Assembly: GCA_963277665.1 (NCBI GenBank)
Contig: OY728122.1
Span: 1,548,096,868 to 1,548,160,867, forward strand
Direction: 5' to 3'
DNA: 64,000 nucleotides
Origin: Viscum album
Lineage: Eukaryota; Streptophyta; Magnoliopsida; Santalales; Viscaceae
The number at the start of each line of letters is the position of its first letter. Within the stretch, counting starts at the first letter, position 1. The position numbers and the translations under genes were made by a program. The notes under the pieces are model-generated. The model was not told where the DNA came from and did no database searches. It was given only the letters and a program-made list of their open reading frames with translations. Of the stretch, positions 29,040 to 41,572 are shown in pieces.

Positions 29040-29529
29040 ATTTATGGTGATAAAACTCTAACTCATTTATTTTAAATGTGATAAAATTATATTAAGTACT
29101 ATATATAAGATGGAAATAATCCTCAAAATAATAGAAACTCTTATGTGGAAGCTCCATATGATTTATAGGTCTCCCCATCTAGTCTCAAGAATAATGTGAT
29201 GTTGGCCTTTATTCAATTTTTTACTTCCTATTAAGGAAACCATTCATACCATGTGTGTGGAATTATTTCCATATATATCATAAGTGAGCTCATAAAAAAA
29301 CACGTACAGTTTGTATCCAAATAAATACTTCAAACCACGACAATAGATTGGGAGAGAAAATGGTTCAATCTATGAGAACAAAATTAATATTCCCAAATAT
29401 AAATTGTGTTTACTAAAATATATTCTTACCTAATTATCAATAAATATATCTATATATATTTTTATCATATAAATAAATATTATATTTATAAGATATTACA
29501 ACTAGGAAATTCCACCATTATTCACATAT

Positions 29530-29534
29530 ATAAG
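29530..29534. repeat. target-site duplication, left copy (ATAAG)
   Basis: ATAAG directly abuts the outer end of LTR1 and is repeated directly after LTR3 at 49906-49910. Five bases is the normal duplication for Ty3 integrases. Confidence 0.85.
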
Positions 29535-31162
29535 TATAACGACCCATACATTACATAAATTGTTAATACTTCAAAATTGAAGCATACTTATTACAACATA
29601 TAACAAAACCACGAAAGGACCGTATAGGTATAGTGTCTTTAGAAACTGGGAAACATAAACAACTAGTTCATAAAACATCTACAGCGTCTCCCATTTATTT
29701 CATCATATCTATAGTCCCTTTTTCCATATCTTACTTAATAACCTTCTTCCTGACCTAGGGAAATAAAACATACAAAAGGGTGAGCTCAAATGCTCAGTAA
29801 GGGTAAACAAAAGAAATATCAATCACATCATATACATAAGCACATAACTTTTGGAAATCTTAACCTGCAAAAGGGATCATAATTTCATAACATGGGTTAA
29901 ATCATAGTAGTGAAATGTAATCCAAATAATCAAAACTTAAAACATGATACTTTGTGGCATACACACATAATCATAGAGAATCATTTCTTATTAGCCAAGA
30001 CTCATTGCCAAGACTATCTTAGTGGACAAAGTCCATTTCTGAACCGAGTCACCCTCGTTTCAGTCCTGTTTCACTGAACCAGTATAACCTAGCATTCCAG
30101 CCTTGTCTATCTCATGAGATATAAAATCGTTACCCAATGCATTGGAGGGAGATATAGTTCCCACCCATCTCATAATGATACCATTCTTATGTGTGCCACA
30201 AAATCATAAACCATACATCATAGCATAACCCATATAATAAAAATGGGAATCATAAACATCGTGACATCCTAAAACAATTCATATAAGATAAAGGAATTCA
30301 TAAAAATATAATTCCATCACAACAGAATGAAATCAATGTAATAATAGGGATAGAAACAGAACCCTTTATCATCTTAGATGGAAAATAATTTTGATAAAAC
30401 ACTTGAACTCCATTCTTGAAGAAAATATTCTTTCTTCTTTAAAAACACTTTTCCTTTCATAACATGTCGTACAATTCTAAAATAAACGATGTTAATTAAA
30501 AATAAACTTGAAAACATGTAAAGGTAGCTTCTTGGAAATAATGTTTTAAAATTCCATTCATTTCGTATAAGTTAATAAAACATTCTTCTCGTACTTTTGT
30601 CAGAAAAGTCAAAAAGCACCTCGTACGAAAAACAAAAAAAGATTCCTTTCATATCCTTTACTAAAAACTCACCGAAGGGTAATATTGGATTTAAACAATT
30701 TTATGTGGATGGAAATAATATTACATATTGAGGAAACATGGATGTGGATGATAAAATACACCCCAATAAATATTAAAGTATAAACAATCTCGGATAAAAA
30801 ATGAGATTGTGATATTTCCCTTACCTTAGGTCTAATATGCTTTGTATGTGTCCGAACCTCCTATATAATGATTTAAATAATGTTATTGACTTATTCCAGA
30901 ATCATACTTATTTTTATGATATCATATTTGGTCATATTCTTAGCTTCTTAGTAGTAATATTTCATTGCAACTTGTTATTCGGGTGTTTATAACTTTTTGT
31001 TCTTATGCGTGTTTTGTCGAATAAATTCTTATTCTTCTATTTAGGTTATAGATACCTCATTTCCAGAATGGTATTAATGTAATATATATCATATTAATTC
31101 ATTCAATTCATTTATATACTCATTATTAAATGAAGATCATGTAGAACGAGTCGCATCACATT

Positions 31163-31384
31163 GTGGAGACGGTATTCCGTACGTACGCACGAGTGATGAT
31201 ATCGTTCCTATGATCATGGAATTGTATTGGAGTGTATTTATAATATTTCAGAATCAATATCACTTTACAATAGTCATATATAGTCATTATTTACACCATT
31301 ATACCCATCCAAGTAAGGTGGTGGTGGAAAATAGATTACACCACGGCGTGGAGACGGTATTTCGTACGTATGCACCCGTGGTGA
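31163..31384 (-). repeat. paired CpG-rich U5 repeat, LTR1
   Basis: Two units GTGGAGACGGTATT(C/T)CGTACGTA starting 185 bases apart (31163 and 31348). Each holds the CGTACGTACG or CGTACGTATG core and an ACGG-TATT-CCGT mini-hairpin. The second is preceded by the palindrome CCACGGCGTGG. Function unknown. Confidence 0.7.
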
Positions 31385-31719
31385 TTTCTTTTTCTGTAGG
31401 ATGGATAGATGGTGAAATAGGGTTGTTTCAGAATTATAATAACATATCAATATATGAGTGATACTGATGTTATTACTTCATAATTAAACAACTAAATAAG
31501 AAGAAGTGGAAGAAGAAATAAAAATGAAAGAATCGGTAACGGACATTACCTCTTCTTTGAAGTGCTTCTTTGAGACCTCCTTTTGGGGCACTACAATTGG
31601 TCTTTGAAGAAGACCAGGACCTCTAGGATGTCTCTAGAGAAGTGGAGAGGAGAAAGTGGCAGGGGTTGGCTGAGATCGAAGGCTCAAAGTGGTGTGAGTA
31701 AGAGAGGGAGGAGGTGCCC

Positions 31720-31726
31720 TTTTATA
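31720..31726 (-). promoter_or_regulatory. LTR1 TATA box
   Basis: TATAAAA on the minus strand, embedded in CTCCCTTATAAAAGGGCACC. It would set transcription start about 30 bases leftward; the box and its GC-rich surroundings are the same in all three LTRs. Confidence 0.7.
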
Positions 31727-33165
31727 AGGGAGGAGAGGGGCACCTTTGGAATAACTAAAAATATTATTTTATTATAAAGTCAAGTTCGGTTTTAAATATC
31801 TCCAAATTGATTTATTTCGAAGCTTAGGTGGGGATGGATCTAAATCCTCTCATAAAATATAATTTAGACAAGTTTAGGTTCATATTTTAACCTTATCATT
31901 TAGATTTAACATTAAGTTAAAAAAAATTTCTTTTACAGTGTCTTCTTGTGTTCTTATACTATAAGGTTAATAAACATACTATAAGCAGCCAAAAGAACCC
32001 CAAGTTGTTTATTATTAATATATATTACCTTATATAAGTCATTTGGCAGAACCTTATATTTTTAGGAATAAAATAACAATTACTAATATAATATTTGTTT
32101 TAAAAACTATTTTATGTCAATTTTGACACTATTTAGTAATTAATTTTTTTGAAAATCATAACAGAATTATTGGTTCGCAAAAAGTTACTTAAATCAATAC
32201 TAACATGTCATATTAATCTAGAAAATTAGTGTAATTCATAAAAAGAGTCAAATTACATTTATTTTGGTGTTTATAACATCAATTATGTCAATATTAAATT
32301 AATAAGTTAATTACTGCATCATCTTTGTGTCATAAATAAATTATAATATTTAATGTCTAAAAATTAAAAATAAAATACCATTATGTAGGAAATCGTTTTA
32401 GCTTTCTAATTAATATTTATAGTCTAATTTATCCTATGTATAACCCCATATTAAAAATGATTTAGTTATTAAACTTTTATTTTTCCTATTTTAACCGTTC
32501 TTTAAATAAATTAATAATAAATGTCCTAATCTAATCCAAGTGGGCATAAATGGTCATATTTTATTCCTAAGTTTGTTTTTGGTCGAATTAAACTAGTCCA
32601 ATAGAACTAGTACATGTGTTAGGGTAATAATAATATCATTTTTACCCTTAATTACCCTATTTACTTTTAACCGTGGTAAAAAAAGTAAAAAGTTACTATT
32701 CACCAAAAAAATATTTTCATCTCATTGAACCACATTTTACTTGCTGACATCAACCGTGTCTCTCGGATTTTTGAAATTACACTCACAGAAGCGGTAAAAT
32801 TATGTTTTATGAAAAATTCAGTTTTTTTAACTACCACATAGTGGTTTCACTATTCATCAAAAATTTAAAGTTTTCAGAAAAATTCCAAAATTTCAACCTA
32901 GGCTAATTTCGATTTTACGAATTCAAAAATTAAGTCCATTTTGAAAAATAAAATTTATAAAATTTCAAAAAGTTGTAATTACTATTCATAAGGGATAGTT
33001 TTAATAATATTTTAATAGTATATCATTGTTTAGTGAAACTCGGTATTGCGTACGACGCAAGGTATCGAGGAAGGTCGCGATTTCGTGTAAAGAAATCCAA
33101 ACAAGTGTTGTGTAGAAAAAGATTCCTTTGATGATTTATATAACATAAAAGTCTCGGGTGTTACA

Positions 33166-33180
33166 TTCTACCCCCCTTAA
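33166..33180 (-). other. polypurine tract of copy A
   Basis: Minus strand reads TTAAGGGGGGTAGAA directly before the 3' LTR; the G-run is the plus-strand DNA primer left by RNase H. Confidence 0.8.
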
Positions 33181-33204
33181 AATGAATTTCTCCCTCGAAA
33201 TTTG

Positions 33205-34485
33205 TCACTTTGTAACAAACAGATGAGGATACCTCTCCCTCATCATATCCTCAAGCTCCCATGTAGCTTCTTCTAATTGGTGGTTCCTCCATAAAACTTT
33301 CACCAATCGAGTGGTCTTGTTTCGTAGGACTTTTTCACTACGATCCAGAATCTCTATCGGTTGTTCTTCATAAGAAAGATCTTGCTCCAGCGGTACAACT
33401 TCTGAGCTGAGTACATGTGAAAGATTAGGTATGTACTTTCTCAGGAGAGATACATGGAACACATCGTGAACTTGAGAGAGATTCGGTGGAAACTCCAATC
33501 GGTAAGCTACCTTCCCAACACGATCCAGTATTTCGAAAGGACCGATATATCTAGGGATCAATTTCCCCTTCATTCCAAATCTCATAACTCTCTTCCAGGG
33601 AGATATTTGTAAGAACACATTATCACCCACTTCAAACTCTAGGTCTTTTCTTCGGTTGTCGGCATAACATTTCTGTCGACTCTGAGCTGCTCTTACGTGT
33701 TGTTGAATAGATCTGACCTTTTCTGCCATTTCATCAACGAGATCAGGTCCTAATAGCTTTCTTTCCCCAACTTCATCCCAGCAAGTTGGAGTCCGAAATT
33801 TCTTTCCATAGAGAGCTTAATAAGGAGCCATCTGAATACTTGAGTGAAAGCTATTATTATAAGAAAATCCCACCAAAGGTAGGTTCTGATCCCAACCACC
33901 TTTGAAATCCATAGAGCAACATCTCAACATATCATCTAGAGTTTGAATTGTTCTCTCAAACTGACCGTCTGTATGAGGATGATAAGTCGTGCTGAAACTC
34001 AACTCTGTATCCAGAGTATGCTAAAGACTTCTCCAGAACATTGAGGTAAATCTGGGATCCCGATCCAATATAATAGAAAGTGGCACTCCATGCAATCTTA
34101 CCACATCCTTTACATATATCCTGGAAAGCTGATCCAGAGAGAAATCCTCTCTAATAGCAATGAAGTGTTTACACTTTGTAAGACGATCAAATATGACCCA
34201 GATAGCATTATTTCCTTTGGATATTTTAGGAAGTCCTATGACAAAGTCCATAGTGATGTTTTCCCATTTCTATTCGGGTATGGGTAATGGTTGTAACATC
34301 CCCTTAGACTTCAGTCTCTCAGCTTTAACTTGTTGACAAACCAAGCATCGAGAGACATATTCAGCAACAACTCTTTTCATGCCATCCCACCAGAAGTACT
34401 CTTTTAGGTCCCTATACATCTTCGTGCTTCCAGGATGAATAGAGAATGAAGAACTATGAGCATCATCCAGCAGCTCCTTCTTTAA
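33205..34485 (-). pseudogene. copy A integrase with chromodomain, broken
   Basis: Inserts the DNA copy; the chromodomain targets heterochromatin. In order: HHCC zinc site (H-x6-H near 34458-34435, C-x2-C near 34347-34336), core with D at 34248 (TMDFVIG), D at 34065 (DRDPRFTS) and E at 33957 (DGQFERTIQ), giving a 35-residue D-E spacing, then the GPF box (YIGPFEIL) and the chromodomain (PIEILDR...VKVLWRNH...ATWE) ending at 33205. The catalytic triad is intact. Breaks: W to TAG near 34272, TAG at 34021-34023 (shared with copy B) and an E to TAA change near 33820 before ALYGKK. Not functional. Confidence 0.85.
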
Positions 34486-34719
34486 TTCGAGGATGGGAGG
34501 AACAAAAACCCAAATCCTGAACATTATTATCCCATCAGAATCAAGGTTGAATTCAGGAACATTCCTCACCTTCTTTTGTAACTCGACATCTTCTTTCTGT
34601 GCCTCTTTAATCTTCACATGTATAGATGGTTGAACATTCATTTGAGAAAGATAATATTTTTTCCCTTTCATTATAATTCCAAGATCCATCCTTTGTAAAT
34701 CCATAAATATTGGATCTTG

Positions 34720-35360
34720 TGTGATCCTCATCATGGATAAACTAGTATGGTCTTGTCGACTTAATGCATCTGCCACCCTGTTTGCTTTCCCAGGGTGGTA
34801 ATGGATTGAGTATTCGTAATCCTTAATCACCTCCAACCATCTTCTTTGGCGCATATTCAGCTCCTTTTTTGTGAAAATATACTTTAAACATTTATGATCA
34901 GTATAAATGACACACCTTTCTCCATAAAGATAATGCCTCCAAATCTTTAATGAAAAGATTACCGCGGCTAACTCCAAATCATGAGTTGGGTAATTTTGCT
35001 CATGTATTTTCAATTGTCGTGAGGCAAAATCTATCACCATATCATTTTGCATAAGAACACACCCCAATCCCTTCTTGGATGCATCACTGTAGATCACAAA
35101 CCTTTCTCCACTATAAGGCAGTGTGAGCACAGGTGCACTGGATAACCTTCTTTTCAACTCCTTTAAATTCTCATCACATTCCTCCGTCCAAACAAACTTA
35201 ACTCCTTTCCCAGTCAACTTGGTGAGTGGATTAGATAATCCTGAAAAATCATTCACAAAACGTCGATAATATCTAGCCAAACCAAGAAAACTTCGGATCT
35301 CAGTTACTGTTGATGGTCTCGACCATATTTCGATAACCTCTTTTTTGCTGGATCCACATA
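34720..35360 (-). pseudogene. copy A RNase H
   Basis: Degrades the RNA strand of the RNA-DNA hybrid. Four acidic catalytic residues are visible in order: YSDAS (D near 35085), DLELAAV (E near 34974), YTDHK (D near 34899), VADALSR (D near 34770). The segment is open as part of a 380-codon frame continuing into the integrase zinc site. It is cut off from RT by a TAG and a one-base deletion in an A-run near 35341-35346 (six A where the frame needs seven; copy B reads AAAAACA). Confidence 0.85.
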
Positions 35361-35998
35361 TATCCCCTATTTTGAGATTATGTGACCCAAAAATGAAACT
35401 TTTTGATGCCAAAATTCACACTTGGTAAATTTGGAAAAAAGCTTCTCCTTTCTCAGGGTCTTCAATATAATTCTCAAGTGATCTTCATGTTCTTCCTTGA
35501 TCATTGAATATACAAGAATATCATCTATAAAGACTACCATATACTGATCAAGATAGTCTCTAAAGACTCTATTCATCAGATCCATCAAGATAGTAGGGGA
35601 ATTAGTAAGACCAAATGGAATCACTATAAATTCATAGTGTCCATACCTTGTATAGAAAGCCGGATTTGGCATATCCTCCCTTTTGACAGTTAATTTATGA
35701 TACCATGAACGAAGATCAATCTTGGAAAAGTATTGAGCTCCTCTTAGTTGGTCAAATAAGTCATCAATGCATGGGAGAGGATATTTGTTTTTGATAGTGA
35801 TGATGTTAAGTTCTCGATAATTATTGCAAAGACTCATTGATCCATCTTTCTTCTTAACAAATAGAACATGTGCTCCCCAAGGTGATGCACTAGGGCATAT
35901 GAATCCCTTATCAAGATTCTCTTGGAGTTACTTTATCAATTCCTACAACTCAATTGGGGCCATTCTATAAGGTGTCTTAGAAATTGGGAAAGCACCCG
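35361..35998 (-). pseudogene. copy A reverse transcriptase, broken
   Basis: Ty3-type RT. Visible: PISKTPYRMAP near 35990, [14 protein letters not shown], the KIDLR catalytic Asp near 35720, FGLTNSP, the catalytic FIDD box at 35531-35520, KCEFW and FLGHIISK at the end. TAG and TAA stops break the segment at about 35920-35950, and the usual C(V/I)DYR reads CNNYR. Follows protease and precedes RNase H, as expected. Confidence 0.85.
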
Positions 35999-36269
35999 GT
36001 TTGAGTTCTATTGAAAACTCAACTTCATGATTCGGTGGAAGACCCAGTAATTCCTCTAGAAAGGCATCATCAAACTCCCGTACAATGGTCATATTCTTAA
36101 TCGTGAGATTCTCACCAACCATTTGAGATAAATAACCTTCATTTAGTGGAATCAATACCCATAAAATGGATGAAATTTCCACTGGAAGGTTATGTTCATC
36201 CTTGCATCGATAGACAATCATAGATTGATCTGGAATATGAAATGTGACTTCCCTTCTTTGGAAATTGAT

Positions 36270-36600
36270 ATGAGCTCCATGTAGAGAAATCCAATCCATG
36301 CCATGAATCACATCAAATTCCACTATAGGAAGGATCACAAGATTTCCAGGAAGCACTTTCCCACAAACTTCAATCGGAGAAGAATTATAAACTTTTGATG
36401 CGACTATTGTTCCATTAGGTGCTGTCACAGCTAACTCATCATCTAATTGTTGAGGTAATACGGTGATACCCTTAGAAAATTCTTCAGAAATAAAAGAGTG
36501 GGTGGATCCAAAATCAAATAAAACATTTGCTACTTTAGAGTGGATGGTAAGTGTACCTTTCACCACATCATTATCGTACTCCACATCGCTGATAGAAATT
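36270..36600 (-). pseudogene. copy A aspartic protease
   Basis: Cuts the polyprotein. Lies in a 251-codon open frame (35943-36698). The active site reads DFGSTHSFIS at about 36515-36486 where copy B keeps DSGSTHSFIS, so the catalytic DSG serine codon has become Phe (TCT to TTT type change). Otherwise well preserved through the FDVIHGMDWIS block. Confidence 0.85.
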
Positions 36601-36689
36601 GCAAGTGACTTTACTTTATCATTACCCTTAAGAGTTTGTTGATGTCGGCCATCATTATCAACCCTTGGATTAGGGAATTTATTGGCATA

Positions 36690-37681
36690 ATGTCCCATCT
36701 CATTGCACTTGTAACATTGAAGTGTAGTAGGTTCATTCTATGCATCCCTTCCTTTGTTTGCATCATTAGTCATCTTCTTCCCATCACCACTGCATTTAAA
36801 TGCCCGATGACCTTACTTTACACATTTGAAACATTTACTTATCCCTTTAAGACAACTCCCTCAATGTTTCTTTCCACACTTTGAGCATAAGGGAAAGATC
36901 ATCTTCTTATCAGTGGGCTCTTTAGATTTTCCTTTGAATCCCATTTTCCTCTTCTTATCAAACCCATATGACTGATGGGTTACTCCAATCTCCATCTCAA
37001 CTTTGAGAACACATCGAACGATTTCCTCGGAGCTATTGAAGTCCCTTCTGGCTAAGGCCCTTCGAAGACTTGGTTTTAAGCCGCTAAAGAATCGATCGAT
37101 CTTACTCTCAGGTTGGATAATAATACCAGAAGCATACCTTGCAAGTCTTGTAAAATTTGCTTCATAGGTACCAACAGATTCATCATCCTTTTGCTTCAGT
37201 TCAAGAAACTCTTTTTCCATCATTGTTTGGAGAATACGAGGGAAGTACTTATTGAAAAATAAGTTATTGAACTCGTCCCATTCCATGGACTCAATTTCAT
37301 CCCTTTTCCTCGTATTCTTAATAAGATTCCACCATTGATCAGCATCACCTTCCAAAAGATACACTGCTAAGATGACTTTATCATGTTCAGAACATTAAAG
37401 AACTGAAAATATCTTTTTAGTAGTACCAATCCATTGTTCAGCAACTAATGGATCAGTAGACCTGCTGAAAGAAGGTGGACGCTGCCTCATGAAGGATTCA
37501 ACAGAATGTTTCTCCTTCCTTTTCTCGTTTGGAAGTCCTGCATGATGTATAGCTTGAGAAAGTTGTGTGACCATGGCTACAAGATTTTTCATTCCATATC
37601 CCATAACATTTGGTTTCTCAGGGGGAGAATCATTTCATTGCCCGTTGCATTCCTCATTAACACGGTTCCTTCAGGTTCCAT
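36690..37681 (-). pseudogene. copy A Gag with zinc knuckles, broken
   Basis: RNA-binding coat protein. Start inferred at ATG 37681 (MEPEGT). Blocks: MKNLVAMVTQLSQAI, RPPSFSRSTDPLVAEQWI, the Ty3 Gag core GDADQWW and KYFP..., then zinc knuckles CSKCGKKH, KCVK-stop-GH and CYKCNEMGHYANK, the last with Phe where Cys is expected. Breaks: one C missing from the run at 37621-37625 (frameshift shared with B), TAA at 37395-37397 (CAA in B), TGA after CGKKH near 36861, TAA at 36813-36815 (shared with B). Confidence 0.85.
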
Positions 37682-38238
37682 CCATTGACTAAAACCAAGA
37701 AGAATAGTGTGAGAAAGACTAATTATAATAGGAAAACATCATAATCAAGAATAAAATTTCACACTTAAGATCTTATCCTAGGTTATTCATGGTCATTTCT
37801 AAAACACTAAGATTGTGTTCTATACTTAGACTTATCCTAAGGGTTCTTACTAAGGCTTTCACATACTAGTTTCCAAAGGTTGATTATACCTTTCCTCTGA
37901 TACCAACTATAATGACCCATACATTACATACATTTTTAATACTTCAAAATTGAATCATACTTATTACAACATATAAAAAAACCACGAAAGGACCTTATAG
38001 GTATAGTGACTTTAGAAACTGGGAAACATAAACAACTGGTTCATAAAACGTCTACACTGTCTCCCATTTATTTCATCATATCTATAGTCCCTTTTGGCAT
38101 ATCTTACATAATAATCTTCTTCCTGACCTGGGGAAATAAAACATAGAAAAGGGTGAGCTCAAATGCTCAGTAAGGGTAAACAAACGAAATATCAATCACA
38201 TCATATACATAAGCGCATAACTTTTGGAAATCTTAACC
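37599..38238 (-). repeat. 640-bp tract identical to 45966-46605
   Basis: Spans the first codons of Gag, the leader, the primer site and 331 bases of LTR2. Every base matches 45966-46605 at a constant offset of 8367. The tract is bounded by mismatches at 37598 (A versus C) and 38239 (T versus A), and mismatches every 10-20 bases resume outside it. Confidence 0.9.
37894..37905 (-). other. primer binding site of copy A (initiator-Met tRNA)
   Basis: Minus strand TGGTATCAGAGG, 11 of 12 to the usual plant initiator-Met site TGGTATCAGAGC, two bases (GT) after the LTR end. Confidence 0.85.
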
Positions 38239-41200
38239 TGCAAAAGAGATCATAATTTCATAACATGGGGTAAATCATAGTAGTGAAATGTAATCCCAAT
38301 AATCATAACATAAAACATGAAACTTTGTGGCATACACACATAATCATAGAGAATAATTTCTTATTAGTAAAGACACATTTCCAAGACTATCTTAGTGGAA
38401 AAAGTCTATTTATGAACCGAGTCACCCTCGTTTCAGTCCTGTTTCACTGAACCGGTATAACCTGCCGTTCCAGCCATGTCTATCTGATGAGATATAAAAT
38501 CATTACCCAATGAATTGGAGGGAGATATAGGTCCCACCCATCTCATAATGATACCATTCTTATATGTGCCACAAAATCATAAACCAAACATTATAGTATA
38601 ACCCATATAATAAAAATGGGAATCTTAAACATCGTGACATCATAAAACAATTCAAATAAGATAAAGGAATTCGAAAAAATATAATTCCATCACAACATAA
38701 TCAAATCAATGTAATAATAGGGATAGAAACAGAACCCTTTATTATCTTAGATGTAAAATAATTTTGATAAAACACTTGAACTCCATTCTTGAGGAAAATA
38801 TCCTTTCTGCTTCAAAAACACTTTTCCTTACTTAACATGTCGTACAATTCTAAAATAAAAGAAGTTAATTAAAAATAAACTTGAAAACATGTAAAGGAAT
38901 CTTCTTGGTAATAATTTTTTAAAACTCTATTCATGCCGTATAAGATAAAAAAACATTCTTCTTGTACTTTTTTCGGAAAAGTCAAAAAGTACCTCGTACG
39001 AAAAACTAAAAAAGAGTCCTTTCATATCCTTTACTAAAAACTCACCGAAGGGTAAAATTGGATTTAAAAAATTGTAGGTAGATGGAAATAATATTACATA
39101 TTGAGGAAACATGGATGTGGATGATAAAATACACCCCAGTAAATACTAATGTATAAACAATCTCGGATAAAAAATGAGATTGTGATATTTCCCTTACCTT
39201 AGGTCTGATATGCTTTGTATGTGTCCGAACCTCCTGTATAATGATTTAAATAATGTTATTGACTTATTATAGAATCATACATATTTTTATGATATCATAT
39301 TTGGTCATATTCCTAGCTTCTTAGTAGTAATATTTCATTGCTACTTGTTATTCAGGTGTTTATAAATTTTTGTTCTTAAGCGTGTTTTGTCGAATAAATT
39401 CTTATTCTTCTCTTTAGGTTATAGATACCTCATTTCCAGAATGATATTAGTGTAATATATATCATATTAATTCATTTAATTAATTTATATATTCATTATG
39501 AAATGAAGATCATGTAGAACGAGTCACATCACATCGTGGAGATGATATTCCGTATGTACGCACGAGTGATGATATCGTTATTATGATCGTGGAATTGTAT
39601 TGGAGTGTATGTATACTATTTCAGAATCAATATCACCTTAAAATAGTCATATGTAGTCATTATTTACACCATTATACCCGTACAAGTAAGGTCGTGGTGG
39701 AAAATAGATTACACCACGACGTGGAGATGGTATTCTGTACATACGCACGCACGATGATTTCTTTTTTCGTACGATAGATAGATTGTGAAATAGGGTTGTT
39801 TCATACTTATAATAACATATAAGTATATTATTGATACTGATTTTATTACTTCATAATGAAAAAACTAAAGAAGAAGAAGTGGAAGAAGAAATAAAAATGA
39901 AAGAATCGGTAACGGACATTACCTATTGTTTGAAGTGCTTCATTGAGACCTCCTTTTAGGGCATTAAAATTGGTCTTTGAAGAAGAACAGGACCTCTAGG
40001 ATGTCTTTAGGGAAGTGGAGAGGAGAATGTGTCAGGGGTTGGCCGAGCTTGAAGGCTCAAAGTGGTGTGAGGAAGAGAGGGAGGAGGTGCCCTTTTATAA
40101 GGGAGGAGAGGGGCACCTTTGGAATAACTAAAAATATTATTTTATTATAATGTCAAGTTCGTTTTTAAAAAGCTCCAAATCGATTTATTTTTAAGATAAA
40201 GTGGGGATGGGTTGAAATAATCTCAACCAATAGAATTTAGACAAGTTCAGTTTCCTATTTTAACCTTATCATTTAGATTTAACATTAAGTTAAATAATTT
40301 TACTTTTACAGTGTCTTCTTGTGTTCTTATACTATAAGGTTAATAAACGTACTATAAGCAGCCAAACAAACCCTAAGTTGTTAATTATTAATATATATAA
40401 CCTTATATAAGTCATTTGGCTGATCCTTAGATTTTTAGGAATAAAATAACAGTTACTAATATAATATTTTTTTTAAAAACTATTTATGTCAATTTTGACA
40501 CTATTTAGTAACTAATTTTTGTGAAAATCATAATAGAATTATTAGTTCGAAAACAGTTAATTAAATCAATACAAACATGTCATATTAATCTAGAAAAATA
40601 GTGTAATTCATAAAAAGAGTCAAATTACATTTATTTGGGTGTTTATAACATCAATTATGTCAATATTTCATTAATAATTTAATTACTGCATCATCTTTGT
40701 GTCATAAATAAATTATATTATTTAATGTCTAAAAATTACAAATAAAAAACCATTATGTAGGAAATCTTTTTAGATTTCTAATGAATATTTATAGTCGAAT
40801 TTATCTTATGTATAACCCCATATTAAAAATGATTTAGTTATTAAACATTGATTTTAACTATTTTAACCCTTCTTTAAATAAATTAATAATAAATGTCCTA
40901 ATCTAATCCATGTGGACCTAAATGGTCATATTTTATTCCTAAGTTTGTTTTTTGGTCTAATTACACTTGTCCAATAAGGACATGTGTTAGTGTAATAATA
41001 ATATCATTTTTATCCTTAATTACCCTATTTACTTTTAACCGTGGTTAAAAAAAAGTAAAAAGTTACTATTCACCAAAAAATTATTTTCATCTCATTGAAC
41101 CACATTAAAAATACTGACATCAACTGTTTCTCTCGGATTTTTGAAATTCCACTCACCGAAGTGATAAAATTACGTTTTATGAAAAATTCAGTTTTTTAAC

Positions 41201-41533
41201 TACCACATAGTGGTTTCCCTATTCATCAAAAATTGAAATTTTTCAAAAAATACCAAAATTTTACCCTAGGCTAATTTTGATATTACGAATACAAAAATGA
41301 AGTCCATTTTGAAAAATAAAATTTATAAAATTTCAAAATGATGTTATTACTATTCATAACGACTAGTTTTAATAATATTTTAATAGTATATCCTTGTTTA
41401 GTGAAACTCGGTATTGCGTACGACGCAAGGTATCGAGGAAGGTCGCGATTTCATGTAAAGCAAGCCAAGCAAGTGTTGTGTAGAAAAAGATTCCTTTGAT
41501 GATTTATATAACATAAAATTCTCGGGTGTTACA
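37908..41533 (-). repeat. LTR2 (shared middle LTR), 3626 bp
   Basis: Serves as 5' LTR of copy A and 3' LTR of copy B. Ends as in LTR1 and LTR3 (minus TGTAACACCC ... CATTATA). TATA box at 40093-40099. Its U5 repeats near 39536 and 39720 are mutated (CGTATGTACG and TGTACATACG). No target duplication at either side, as expected of an LTR made by recombination. Confidence 0.9.
40093..40099 (-). promoter_or_regulatory. LTR2 TATA box
   Basis: TATAAAA on the minus strand in the same CTCCCTTATAAAAGGGCACC context as the other LTRs. Would drive copy A. Confidence 0.7.
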
Positions 41534-41548
41534 TTCTACCCCCCTTAA
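41534..41548 (-). other. polypurine tract of copy B
   Basis: Minus strand TTAAGGGGGGTAGAA immediately before LTR2, identical to copy A. Confidence 0.8.
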
Positions 41549-41572
41549 AATGAATTTTGCCCTCGAAATTCT

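Larger units (their letters stand above)
27434..29529. other. AT-rich DNA left of the tandem element
   Basis: No gene seen. Holds a (TA)n tract at 28248-28269 and an inverted repeat at 28988-29039. Together with the DNA from 49911 it is the pre-insertion target sequence of the tandem element. Confidence 0.5.
29535..33165 (-). repeat. LTR1 (3' LTR of copy A), 3631 bp
   Basis: On the minus strand starts TGTAACACCC (33165 side) and ends ...GTTATA (29535 side). U3 about 1.4 kb, TATA at 31720-31726, then R-U5 about 2.2 kb with two CpG-rich palindromic repeats at 31163 and 31347. Differs from LTR2 and LTR3 by several percent, nearly all substitutions. Confidence 0.9.

Noticed and set aside
31210..31461. 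Plus-strand 83-codon frame in LTR1 and its partners at 39583 and 47952
   Set aside because: Open in three LTRs only because they are recent copies; antisense to the transcript, covers the CpG-rich repeats, and is not conserved as protein.
34090..34287. Plus-strand frames over the tandem element (also 36636-36884, 37506-37688, 42457-42654, 45003-45251, 45873-46055)
   Set aside because: Antisense shadows of the Gag-Pol bodies, occurring at matching places in both copies.
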